Below are positions 16,264-27,200 of a DNA stretch of 64,000 bases, one piece after another. Numbering within the stretch: position 1 is the first letter of the stretch; every line of letters begins with the position of its first letter. A program made the position numbers and the translations under genes. Under the pieces are notes generated by a model, which was not told the DNA's origin, ran no database searches, and worked only from the letters and a program-made list of their open reading frames with translations. Origin of the DNA: Sphaerisporangium krabiense (GTDB taxonomy: Bacteria > Actinomycetota > Actinomycetes > Streptosporangiales > Streptosporangiaceae); NCBI RefSeq assembly GCF_014200435.1, contig NZ_JACHBR010000001.1, forward strand, positions 3,069,501-3,133,500, given 5' to 3'.

Positions 16264-17493
16264 TCACTGTTGTCGGTGGACAGGCTGATCAGGGGTGTCC
16301 GGAACCGATAAGGGCAGGGTGACCAACACCTCGAACCCCCCTGACGGTCCGGGGCCTGACTTAAGCGTTCCCTTATAGAGCTTGACGCGTTCCCGCATGC
16401 CGATCAAGCCGTGGCCCTCGCGTCCTGGGGCGGCGGATGCTCCGAGCCCGTCATCGGTGATGCGCAGCTCCAGGTCGGCTCCGTAGTGCAGATGGATGCG
16501 CGTCGTGGCCCGGCCCGCGTGTTTCAGCACGTTGGTGAGGGATTCCTGCACGATCCGGTAGGCGCACACGTCGATGCCGGGCGGCAGGGAGCGCACCGTG
16601 CCGGTAATCGACAAGTCCACCGGTACGCCAGCGCCGCGTAACCGATCCGCCAGCGTTTCGAGCCGTTGGAGGCCGGGCGCGGGGGAGTAGGCGTCGGCGT
16701 CGTCGTCGTCGGAGTCCACGCGCAGGACCGCCAGGAGCCGCCGCATCTCGCCCATGGCCTCGCTGCCGGAGTCGGAGATGGCGGACAGCGCGCCGCGGGC
16801 GGTGGCGGGGTCGGAGTCGAACACGTACCGGGCCAGCCCGGCCTGGATGACGATGACCGATATGTGGTGGGCGACCACGTCGTGCAGTTCGCGGGCGATG
16901 CGCACCCGTTCCTCGGTGACGGCGCGCCGGGCCCGGTCCTCCTGCTCCTGGCACAGCCGGGCGCCGAGCGCGGAGAGCTGCCGGTTGCGTTCGACCAGCA
17001 TCCGGGTGCTGGTGCCGAATGACCACGCGACCGCGACGATGATGCTCGTCCGCCCGATGTTCAGCCAGATCTGGTCGTCCGGGCCGAGGGTCAGGGCGTA
17101 CCACCACTGGGCCGCCACGCCCAGCGCGCAGAGGACCGACACGGCCGGGAGCAGGCGGCAGGTGACGGTGTAGAGGGCCAGGAGGGGCGCCGCCTCGTTG
17201 AGCTTGGTGGTGTAGCCGGTGACGTGGAAGATGGTCGCCGCCGTGCAGGAGATCGCCAGCACGGTGAGAGGCGCCCGCCGCCGCCAGGCGAGCACGAGGT
17301 TCGTCAGAAGGGCCAGTCCCACGCCTGCGGCGTCCATCGAACGCCGCGCGTACTCGGGGTCGGCAGAACCCCCCGTGAAAACGAACGCGAAGCCCAGCGA
17401 GATACCGGTGAGGAGCAAGCTCAACAGCAGGTCGACGATGAAGGGATTCGTCGTGGGGAGCCGTCGCAGGGACGACAGCACCTTTGCGCCCAT
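16264..17493 (-). CDS. NarX/DesK-type sensor histidine kinase
   Basis: 409 residues. Several N-terminal membrane segments (about 20-165) have almost no extracytoplasmic domain, so sensing is probably within the membrane. HisKA_3 follows with phospho-acceptor His204 in RIARELHDVVAHHISVIVIQ, then a HATPase (YRIVQESLTNVLKHA, DDGLG, GHGLIGMRERV). It forms an operon with the regulator downstream. A TAGCAT box six bases before ATG 17493 suggests a leaderless mRNA. Confidence 0.92.
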   Translation of the reverse strand: MGAKVLSSLRRLPTTNPFIVDLLLSLLLTGISLGFAFVFTGGSADPEYARRSMDAAGVGLALLTNLVLAWRRRAPLTVLAISCTAATIFHVTGYTTKLNEAAPLLALYTVTCRLLPAVSVLCALGVAAQWWYALTLGPDDQIWLNIGRTSIIVAVAWSFGTSTRMLVERNRQLSALGARLCQEQEDRARRAVTEERVRIARELHDVVAHHISVIVIQAGLARYVFDSDPATARGALSAISDSGSEAMGEMRRLLAVLRVDSDDDDADAYSPAPGLQRLETLADRLRGAGVPVDLSITGTVRSLPPGIDVCAYRIVQESLTNVLKHAGRATTRIHLHYGADLELRITDDGLGASAAPGREGHGLIGMRERVKLYKGTLKSGPGPSGGFEVLVTLPLSVPDTPDQPVHRQQ

Positions 17494-17561
17494 CAGCGCA
17501 TGCTAGCCGTCGGCCTCGCGATTGCTCATTGACCATGCGATTGATCGGAACTACGACCGGT

Positions 17562-17589
17562 GCGGTAGAGGCGGCGGGTCGTCTACCGC
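17562..17589. promoter_or_regulatory. Inverted repeat between the two-component system and the RHS cluster
   Basis: GCGGTAGA (17562-17569) and TCTACCGC (17582-17589) are perfect 8-bp arms 12 bp apart in the 280-nt divergent intergenic region. It is a candidate site for the adjacent NarL-type regulator; a leader hairpin is the alternative. Confidence 0.4.
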
Positions 17590-17773
17590 GCAGGTTTACC
17601 CGGCGGCGGTGCCCTACGGCGGGACGGCAGGTGGGCGTTCATCCTGCGGGCTGACGCCCTGTTTGACCGACCTGTTTCACAATAGTCACGTTTCGGATCG
17701 CCGGCACCTCCCATGCGGCGGGCACCGATGAGTACTCCGTGGAAATCCGTTACGCCGATTCTCTGGAGGCTTC

Positions 17774-20700
17774 ATGCGCCGCCGCACCCGTGGTGGTCTC
17801 CTTGCCGTCGTCCTGTCGCTGACGGCCGGCTGCCTGGTGGCCGTACCCATGACGACGACGCCCGTACGCGCGGCGACGGGAAACGTCCCCGCGCAGACGG
17901 AACGGGAGGCCCTTGACCGCGCACGTGGCACCAAGCAGCAGGTCGAGGTCCTGTCACTGCGTACGGAGACCCGTCAGGTGTTCGCCAACCCCGACGGCTC
18001 GTTCACCTCGCAGACCTCGGCGCTGCCGGAGCGGGTACGGCGCGGCGGCGGATGGGTCGACGTCGACCCGAGCCTGGTCTTCGCCGCGGACGGGAGCGTA
18101 CGAACCGTGGCGACCCCGCTGGAGCTGACCTTCTCCGGCGGCGGGACGGCCCCGGTGGCCGCCATCGGCGACGGCGGCCGTTCGGTCGCGATGACCTGGC
18201 CGCGGAGCCTGCCCAAGCCGTCCCTCGCCGGGGACACCGCGACGTACACCGAGGTCCTGCCGGGAGTGGACCTGAGGCTGACCGCGTCGGCGCTCGGCTT
18301 CTCCGAGGTGCTCGTGGTCAAGTCCCGGCAGGCCGCCGCCGACCCGGCGCTGAGCAAGCTCGCCTTCGGCGTGCGCGCGAACGGGGTGAGCGTGCGGAAG
18401 ACGGCGACCGGCGGCCTGAGCGCGGTCACGGCGACGGGGACCGAGGTGTTCCACGCGCCCGCGCCGCGCATGTGGGACTCCTCGGGCGCGCCGGCCGCCG
18501 CCACGGCGAAGGCCGGGCCCGCGGCCGAGGGCAGGCAGGCGGTCATGGACGTGGAAGTGGCGGCGGACCGTCTCGTGATCACGCCGGACAAGGAGCTGCT
18601 GACCTCTCCCGGTACGACGTACCCGGTCTACATCGACCCGCAGTGGTCGGGGTCGAAGCTGGCCTGGACGTACGTGGACAAGGCATACCCCTCGCAGGAG
18701 TACTGGAACTCCAGCCACATGGCGGAGGCGGGGGACTACGGGAGCGGGGTCAAACGCTCGTTCTTCCGGATGGACTCCAACAACGTCAACGGCAAGCACA
18801 TCCTCAAGGCGACGTTCCGCATCACCCAGATCAAGTCGTGGGGCTGCACCTCCACTCCGCAGGGCGTGGAGCTCTGGCTCACCGGCGGCATCTCCTCGTC
18901 GACGAACTGGAGCCACCAGCCGTCCTGGAGCCAGTACCAGGGCACCGTCGCCTCCGACGCCGGCTACAGCTCCTCCTGTCCCGACAAGGGCATCGAGTTC
19001 AACGTGACCGGCGCGATCGTCAAGGCCGCCAAGGGCGGCTGGTCGAGCACCACCTTCGGGCTGAAGGACTACAACGACACCAACAGCAGCGTGTGGGGCT
19101 GGAAGGGCTTCAGCAACGCGCCCAAGCTGGTCATCGACTACAACACCCCGCCGGCGGCCCCGGCGGGCATCGGCACCTCCCCGGCCACCCCTTGCGTCAC
19201 CGGCGCCGCCAGGCCCACGGTCAACGCCGGCGACGCCGAGAGCCCGATCCAGCTCAAGGCCAAGATCTACGACCCCGACAAGGCCAACGACGGTGTGCGG
19301 GCCGAGTTCATCCTGCACCACTACAACACCGCGACCGGCGCCTGGGACGACATCACCTCGACCATGCCGGGCGGCGGCAAGACCGCCTACAAGTACACCA
19401 CCTCGGCCACCGACCACTCGGTGAAACTGGCCGGGCTCGTCACCGGGCACAGCTACGCCTACAAGGTCAAGGCCTACGACGGCACCGACTCCAGCGCGTG
19501 GAGCAAGTGGTGCGAGTTCACCGTGGACACGATCGACCCCGCCACCCTGCCCAAGGTGACCTCCCTGGACTATCCGGCCGACACCCCGGACGCCTGGCAG
19601 GGCAGCGTCGGCTGGGCGGGCGCGTTCACCCTGGCCCCCGGCGACGGCGAGACCGACGTGACGGGCTTCCTCTGGGCGCTCGACGACCGGGAACTTGCCA
19701 CCCCCGCCACCAAGGTGACGATCCCCGCCGGGCAGACCTCCGTCAACGTGCGCGTCGCCCCCCGCCACGACTGGCTGAACTCCCTGTTCGTCTACCCGGT
19801 CGACCGGGCGGGCAACGTCGGCAAGAATTACGCCGTCTACGACTTCTATGTGAACCCCGGGTTCGGCCCGGAGGGGCACTGGCGGCTGGACGAGACCTCC
19901 GGAACCACGGCCGCCGACTCGGGGGCGACGGCACACCCGGCGACGATCGCGGGCGGTGCCACCTGGGCCGGTGCCCGCGTGGCCGGTGGACTGAGCCTGA
20001 ACGGCAGCACCGGATACGGCAGCACCGACGGCCCGGTGGTGCACACCGACAGGAGCCTGAGCGTCTCGGCCTGGGTGCTGCTGAAGGACAAGAGCAAGAA
20101 CTCCACGGTGGTCAGCCAGAACGCCGCGCGCAACTCGGGCTTCCAGCTCTACTACTCCTCCGGCTACAAACGCTGGATCTTCAACAAGATCGCCGCCGAC
20201 GTCGACGACATGACCATCGTCCGGGCGATCAGTGACGCCGAGCCGACGACCGACATCTGGACCCACCTGACCGGCGTGTACGACGCGCCCCACCGGCAAC
20301 TGCGCCTGTACGTCAACGGCATCCTGCAGTCCACGACGGCCTCCTTCCCCTACGAACCCTGGGATGCGACCGGCCCGCTGCAGCTCGGACGGTTGCAGTG
20401 GCACGCCACCTACATCGAGAACTTCGCCGGCGACATCGACGACGTGAAGGTCTGGAAGCGGGAGCTGTCCGACCATCCGCAGACCGTCACCGATCCCGCG
20501 CTCGGCAACGAGATCGCCGCCATGGCCAAGCAGCCGCCCATCCAGCGCGGCTGGTGGAAGTTCGAGGAGACCAGCGGCAACACGGCCGCCAACACCGTCG
20601 ACAGCCGCTGGCCCGCGGCGCTCGGAGGCGGCGCCGCCTGGTCCGACGACGGCTTCGACGACGGCGGCGTGCTCAGCCTCAACGGGACCACCGGCTACGC

Positions 20701-21232
20701 GGCCACCCCGTCGGCGCCGCTGCGGACCGACCACAGCTACACGGTGACGGCCTGGGTGCGCCTGACCGGCGACGACACCTGCACGCTGCCCAACCGTGTG
20801 ATGACCGTCCTGGCCCAGGACGGAACCAACTACAGCTCCTTCTTCCTCAGCTACCGGCTCTTCAGCGAGAACGGTGTCGCGGTGCCACGCTGGTCGTTCT
20901 CGACGATCCCCGACGCCGCCGGCGGCACCCTGACGCACGCCTCTTCGGCCGAGCCCATCGACTGTTCGGCGATCACCGCCTGGACCCACCTGGCCGGCGT
21001 GTACGACGAGCAGTCCAAACAGATCCGCCTCTACGTCAACGGCCAGCTCAACGACCAGCGAACCTTCGGCACCGGCTGGTCGGCCGGGGCGCTGCAGATC
21101 GGCCGGGCCAAGTACCGCGGCGTGCCCGTCGACTACTTCGGCGGCGACATCGACGATGTGCGCGCCTACACCGGCGTCCTGACCGACCACCAGGTCCTCG
21201 CCGTCGCGCAGAACCTCCCCATCGACTCCTAG
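17774..21232 (+). CDS. Secreted giant protein with two LamG domains, upstream partner of the RHS toxin
   Basis: 1152 residues from ATG 17774, with GGAGG at 17765-17769. After a signal peptide (residues 1-34) comes a region of about 420 residues with the pattern of exported DNRLRE-like proteins (LPGVDLRLTASALGFSEVLV, YPVYIDPQWSG, SFFRMDS). An FN3-like module (about 490-600) and two LamG/concanavalin-like domains follow, at about 696-905 and 924-1140. Each LamG repeat has the same order: WRLDETSG or WKFEETSG, LSLNGSTGYG or LSLNGTTGYA, TGVYD or AGVYD, LRLYVNG or IRLYVNG, FAGDIDDV or FGGDIDDV. It lies 54 nt upstream of the RHS gene, so it is co-transcribed and may help surface attachment. Confidence 0.85.
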   Translation: MRRRTRGGLLAVVLSLTAGCLVAVPMTTTPVRAATGNVPAQTEREALDRARGTKQQVEVLSLRTETRQVFANPDGSFTSQTSALPERVRRGGGWVDVDPSLVFAADGSVRTVATPLELTFSGGGTAPVAAIGDGGRSVAMTWPRSLPKPSLAGDTATYTEVLPGVDLRLTASALGFSEVLVVKSRQAAADPALSKLAFGVRANGVSVRKTATGGLSAVTATGTEVFHAPAPRMWDSSGAPAAATAKAGPAAEGRQAVMDVEVAADRLVITPDKELLTSPGTTYPVYIDPQWSGSKLAWTYVDKAYPSQEYWNSSHMAEAGDYGSGVKRSFFRMDSNNVNGKHILKATFRITQIKSWGCTSTPQGVELWLTGGISSSTNWSHQPSWSQYQGTVASDAGYSSSCPDKGIEFNVTGAIVKAAKGGWSSTTFGLKDYNDTNSSVWGWKGFSNAPKLVIDYNTPPAAPAGIGTSPATPCVTGAARPTVNAGDAESPIQLKAKIYDPDKANDGVRAEFILHHYNTATGAWDDITSTMPGGGKTAYKYTTSATDHSVKLAGLVTGHSYAYKVKAYDGTDSSAWSKWCEFTVDTIDPATLPKVTSLDYPADTPDAWQGSVGWAGAFTLAPGDGETDVTGFLWALDDRELATPATKVTIPAGQTSVNVRVAPRHDWLNSLFVYPVDRAGNVGKNYAVYDFYVNPGFGPEGHWRLDETSGTTAADSGATAHPATIAGGATWAGARVAGGLSLNGSTGYGSTDGPVVHTDRSLSVSAWVLLKDKSKNSTVVSQNAARNSGFQLYYSSGYKRWIFNKIAADVDDMTIVRAISDAEPTTDIWTHLTGVYDAPHRQLRLYVNGILQSTTASFPYEPWDATGPLQLGRLQWHATYIENFAGDIDDVKVWKRELSDHPQTVTDPALGNEIAAMAKQPPIQRGWWKFEETSGNTAANTVDSRWPAALGGGAAWSDDGFDDGGVLSLNGTTGYAATPSAPLRTDHSYTVTAWVRLTGDDTCTLPNRVMTVLAQDGTNYSSFFLSYRLFSENGVAVPRWSFSTIPDAAGGTLTHASSAEPIDCSAITAWTHLAGVYDEQSKQIRLYVNGQLNDQRTFGTGWSAGALQIGRAKYRGVPVDYFGGDIDDVRAYTGVLTDHQVLAVAQNLPIDS

Positions 21233-21286
21233 GCCCACCACGTCACCGACGTCCGCTCACGCTCACCGACCCCCTCGGAGGAAGCC

Positions 21287-24200
21287 GTGCCCGGTTCATG
21301 GCGAGGCTGGAACAAGATCGCCGTCATCCTGGCCATCGCGGTACCGGCCACGCTGGCCCCGCCGATCGCCGCGCAGGCGACCGCCGGTGATCCGGCCTGG
21401 CAAAAGGCCCAGGAGCAACATCCGGTACCCGGCCACGTCGCGAAGCCACGCGCGCCCCTGGCGGATCCAGGCGCCGCCTACGACCTGAAGGGCGCGCCGC
21501 CCGTCTCCTGGCCGGCGCCGGCCACGGCGGCGGTGAACCTCTCGCCGGCCACTCCAGGGGTGACGGCGCGCGGCGGCGACACCGCCAAGGTCCGGGCCGC
21601 GGGACTGCCGATCTGGCTGAGCCAGGCCGCCGCGAAGAGCGGCGGCACCCCGGCCGCCGTCACCGGCGTCCAGGTGCGCACGATGGACGCCGCCACCGCC
21701 GGCAGATCCCACATCACCGGTCTCGGCATCCAGCTCACCCCCCAGACCCGGCCCGCCGGGGAGTCCCGCCTGACGGTCGAGGTCGACTACTCGGGCTTCC
21801 GGTACGCCTACGGCGGCGACTGGGCGTCCCGCCTGCGCCTGGTCCGATTACCCGAATGCGCGGCCATCACGCCCGACCTGCCCCAGTGTCAGGGCAGAAC
21901 GCCGCTGCCCACCCGCAACGACGTCAAGGCCGGCCATCTGACCGCCGACGTCGGCCTCACCACCGCCGGCACGATGACGCTGGCCGCCGAGGCCGGTCCG
22001 TCCGGAGCGGCGGGCACGTACGAGGCCACGTCGTTGTCGCCGTCGGCCACCTGGGACGTCAGCGAGCAGAGCGGCGCGTTCTCCTGGTCCTATCCGCTGC
22101 AGCTGCCCCCGGTCCCGGGCGGCCCGACTCCCAACATCGGCTTCGCCTACTCCTCCGGGAACGTAGACGGCCGCACGGTCGCCACGAACAACCAGGTGTC
22201 CTGGATCGGCGAGGGCTTCGACTACTGGCCCGGTTTCATCGAGCGCCGGTACAAGTCGTGCGCCGACGACGACGTCACCCCCAAGCGCAACGACCAGTGC
22301 TGGGGCAACCACAACGCCGTATTGTCGCTGAACGGCCAGGCCACCGAGCTGATCCTGGACGACGAGACCGGCACCTGGCAGCCGAAGGATGACGACGGCT
22401 CCAGAATCGAGAAGTTGTCGGGCGCCGACAACGGTGACGACGACGGCGAGTACTGGCGCGTCACCACCCCCGACGGCACCCAGTACTACTTCGGCCGCAA
22501 CCGCCTGGTGAAAGGCGAGGCAGAGACGCAGTCGACGTGGACGGTCCCGGTGTTCGGCGACGACGACGACGAGCCCTGCCACAAGGCCACCTTCTCCGAC
22601 TCCTGGTGCAACCAGGCATGGCGGTGGAACCTCGACTACGTCGTCGACACCCACGACACGGTCGCCACCTTCTGGTACGGCCGCGAAACCAACTACTACC
22701 GCCGCGACGTCACCACCCTGACCAACGGCGTTCCGAACGGCACCCCCACCGTCTACGACCGGGGCGGCTACCTCAAGCGCATCGACTACGGCCAGCGCTC
22801 GGATGCGATCTTCACCTCCTCGGCTCCGGCCCGGGTCGTCTTCGACGTCAGGGAGCGGTGCATCCCGGCCTCCGGTTTCGACTGCGCCGAGGGCAAGTTC
22901 ACCAAGGACAACGCCAAGTACTGGCCGGATGTCCCCTACGACCAGCATTGCGTCTCCGGGGACAAGTGCGTCGACCGCTACTCCCCGACGTTCTGGACGC
23001 GTAAACGCCTGGCCGCCGTCACCACCCAGGTGCTGTCGGGCAGCGCGTACACCGACGTCGACACCTGGACCCTCGATCAGCAGCTACGCGCGCCCGGCGA
23101 CGGCACGGCGCCGGCGCTGTGGCTGGCCGGGATCCAGCACACCGGAAAGGTCGGCGGGACGGCGTCGCTGCCGCCGGTGAAGTTCGCCGGCGTGCAACGC
23201 CCCAACCGGGTCGACGCCCTGGAGGGACGCCCGCCGCTGACCAAGTGGCGCGTCTCCGCGATCGACAACGAGACCGGCGGCGCCCTGTCCATCACCTACT
23301 CCGACGAGGACTGCGCCGCCGGGCACACCCCCGAGCCCGACTCCAACACCCGCCGCTGCTACCCGCAGTACTGGACCCCCGAGGGCGCCACCACCCCCAA
23401 GCACGACTGGTTCCACAAGTACGTCGTCACCCAGGTCCAGCAGATCGACAGGACCGGTGGTGCCCCCGACGTGCTGGAGACCTACGAATACCTCGGCGGC
23501 GGTGCCTGGCACCACGATGACGACGACGGCCTGGTCAAGGAGAAGTACAAGACCTGGTCGCAGTGGCGCGGCTACGGCAAGGTACGGGTGCTGCGCGGCG
23601 CCCCCGGCGAGCAGCGATCCAAGGTCGAGTTCACCTACTTCCGGGGCATGGACGGCGACGAGCTGTCCGGCGGCGGCAGACGCGACGTCAAGGTCACCGA
23701 CTCCACGGGCGCCGCCGTCGACGACTCCGACCCCCTGCAGGGCCGCGTCCGCGAGGAGATCCACTACGACGGACCCTCCGGGCCCGCCATGACCGGCACC
23801 ATCACCGGCTACTGGACCAGGCAGACCGCCAAGCGCGTCCGTTCCTGGGCCACCACCACCGCCCACATGGTGCGCGACGACAAGACCCGCACCCGTACGG
23901 CGCTGGCCGCCGGCGGCTGGCGGTACACCACCACCGACACCGACTACAACACCGACGGCCTGCCCACCCAGGTCAACGAGCTCGGCGACGGCGCCACCCC
24001 CGACGACGACCAGTGCGTCCGCACCACCTACGCCCGCGACACCGCCCGCTGGCTGGTCTCCTTCGCAGTCCGCGTGGAGACCGTCACCAAGGCGTGCGAC
24101 CTCACGCCGCAACGTCCCGGCGACGTGGTCTCCGACGTGCGCAAATACTACGACGGCAAGGCGTTCGGCGACGCGCCGTCCAAGGGGAACGTCACCAGGA

Positions 24201-27200
24201 CGGAAAAGCTCGGCTCCTGGGACGGCGGCCCGCAGTACGTCACCGTCGGCTCCACCACCTTCGACATCTACGGGCGCCCTTTGGTGGTCACCGACCCCAA
24301 CGGCACCACCACCAAGACGTCCTACACCCCGGCCACCGGCCTGCTCACCCTCAAGCAGGAGACGAACGCGCTCGGCCACGTCATCAGGACCGAGATCGAG
24401 CCCGCCTGGGGTCTCGCCAAGGCGACGACCGACGCCAACGGCAAGCGCGCCGACCTGGCCTACGACCCGCTCGGCCGGCTGACCGGCACCTGGCTGCCCG
24501 GCCACGCCAAGGCGACGTTCCCGGCCACGCCGAACATGAAGTTCGGCTACCAGGTCCGCGCCGACGGCCCGACCACCGTCACCACCTCGACCCTGCTCGC
24601 GGACGGGACGACCTACGCCACCGGCTACGCCCTCTACGACGGCCTCCTACGCCCCCGCCAGGCGCAGGAACCCGCCCCCGGCGGCGGCCGGCTGGTCAAC
24701 GACACCTTCTACGACACCCGCGGCCTGGTCTACAAGACCAACGCCGACTACTACACCGAAGGCACCCCCGGCAACGCCCTGTGGGTCCCGGGCAGCGACG
24801 ACGACGTCCCCGGCCAGAACGTCACCGTCTACAACGGCATGGAGTGGCCGACCGCGGAGATCTTCCGCAAGCGCGGCACCGAGCAGTGGCGCACCACCAC
24901 CACCTACGGCGGGGACCGTATCAGCGTCGACCCGCCCGCCGGCGCCACCCCCACCACCACGATCACCAACGGGCAGGGCGAGACCGTCGAAGTCCGCCAG
25001 TACAAGGGCGACTCTCCGACCGGCGACTACGACGCCGTCAAGTACACCTACACCCGCGCCGGGAAGCCGGCCACCGTCACCGACGCCGCGGGCAACACCT
25101 GGGCCTACCACTACGACCTGCGCGGCCGCCTGACCCAGGTGGACGACCCCGACAAGGGCACCGCCGAATACACCTACAACGACAAGAACGACCTCGTCAC
25201 GACCATCACCGACGCGCGTGACTCCAGCCTCTTCTTCACCTACGACGCCCTCGCCCGCAGAACCGCGGAGTACGAGGGCACCTCCGCCGCGGGCACCAAG
25301 CTCGCCGAGTGGACGTTCGACGAACTGCCCGACGGCACCGTGGTCAAGGGCCAGCCGACCGGTTCCACCCGCTACGTCAAGAACGCCACCACCGGCGCCA
25401 TGGACGCCTACACCAGCGCCGTCACCGGCTTCGACGAGGCCTACCGGCCCACCGGCACCCAGACCGTCATCCCGGCCGCCGAAGGCGCCCTTGCCGGTAC
25501 GTACAAGACCACGACCGACTACAACTCCGACGGCACCATCCACCGCACCGTGCTGCCCGCCGCCGGCGGCCTGCTCGGCGAAACGCTCCTGTACGACTAC
25601 GACGAGCTCGGCAACCCCACCACGATGCGGGGCCTGACCAACTACGTCACCTCGACGAGCTACTCCAAGCTCGGCCAGATCCTCGCCACGACGATGAGCA
25701 CCGGCCTGAAGCGGGTCAAGGAGACCAACTTCTACGAGGAGGGCACCAACCGGCTCTCCCGTTCGGTGTTCGAGCGGGAGACCGCCCCCATCTCGGTGTC
25801 CGACGCCAACTACACCTACGACCCGGCCGGCAACGTCACCAAGATCGCCGACACGCCCTCCGGGCAGACGCCCGACGTCCAGTGCTTCCGCCAGGACCAC
25901 CTGCAACGCCTGACCGACGCCTGGACGACGACCGGTGACTGCGCCACCGACCCCACCCAGGGCAGCGTCGGCGGACCCGCGCCCTACTGGCAGTCCTTCG
26001 CCTACGACGTCGTCGGCAACCGCACCAAGGAGATCGACCACCAGGCGAGCGGGGACATCACCAAGAGCTACGCCTACGCCGGACCCGGCAAACCGCGACC
26101 GCACACCTTGGCCTCCGTCGCCTACGAGGGCGGTCCGCGCGACGGCCAGACCGATGCCTACACCTACGACCAGGCCGGCAACACCACCCAGCGCGGCGCG
26201 GGCCGCCTCCTGGAATGGGACGTCGAAGGCCACCTGGCCAAGTCGACCGACCCCTCCGGCGTCAGCACCTACCTCTACGACGCCGACGGCGAACGGCTCA
26301 TCCGCCGCGACCCCACCTCCACCACCCTCTATGTCGCCGACATGGAGATCCGGCTCGACGTCAAGACCGGCGCCAAGAGCGCGACCCGCTACTACGACTT
26401 CGCCGGGCAGACCATCGCCACCCGTACCGGCAAGGGCGTCACCTGGCTCGGCGCCGACCACCACGGCACCGCCGACGCCTCCGTCGAGGACACCTCCGTC
26501 CAGGCGACGAGCCGTCGTCGCTTCACCCCCTTCGGCCGGCAGCGCGGCACGCCTCCGTCGTCCTGGCCCGGCCAGAAGGGCTTCGTCGGCGGCGTCATCG
26601 ACGAGGCCACGGCCCTGACCCACCTCGGCGCCCGCGAGTACGACGCCGAGACGGGCCGCTTCATCTCCGTCGACCCCGTCTTCGACGACGCCGACCCGCA
26701 GAGCTGGAACGGCTACGCCTACGCCGACAACAACCCGGTCACCGGTTCCGACCCGACCGGCCTGATGTACGACGGCGGCACGCAGTGCGGTGTCATCGCG
26801 TCGAACCCGTGCAACGCGCCCAGCGGAGGCGGCGGTGGGGGTGGCGGCGGTGGACGCCCCAAGTGGTCGCCTCCTCCGCCGAACAACCCGCCCACCTGCG
26901 GCCGGTTCGGGGCCCTCGGCTGCATGGCGAAGAAGTTCTGGAACAAGCACAAGGCCACCATCGTCAACGTCACCGTCACGGTCGTCGTCACAGTCGGCTG
27001 TGAGGCGGCCACGGAAGGCGCCGGCAGCATCGGCTGCCTCGCCGCGGGTGGGGCGGCGGGAAACGTGGCGGGCTACATGGTCGCGACCCCCCGCGACGAA
27101 TGGAACACCGGGGACGCGTTCAAGGCCGCGGCGGTCGGCGCCACCACGGGCGCCGTCTTCGGCGCCATCGGCAAGGGCGTGGGCGCGGTACTCGGCAAGC

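Noticed and set aside
17954-21241. 1095-codon minus-strand frame opposite the LamG gene
   Set aside because: Shadow of the LamG reading frame; no signal peptide, ribosome site or family pattern.
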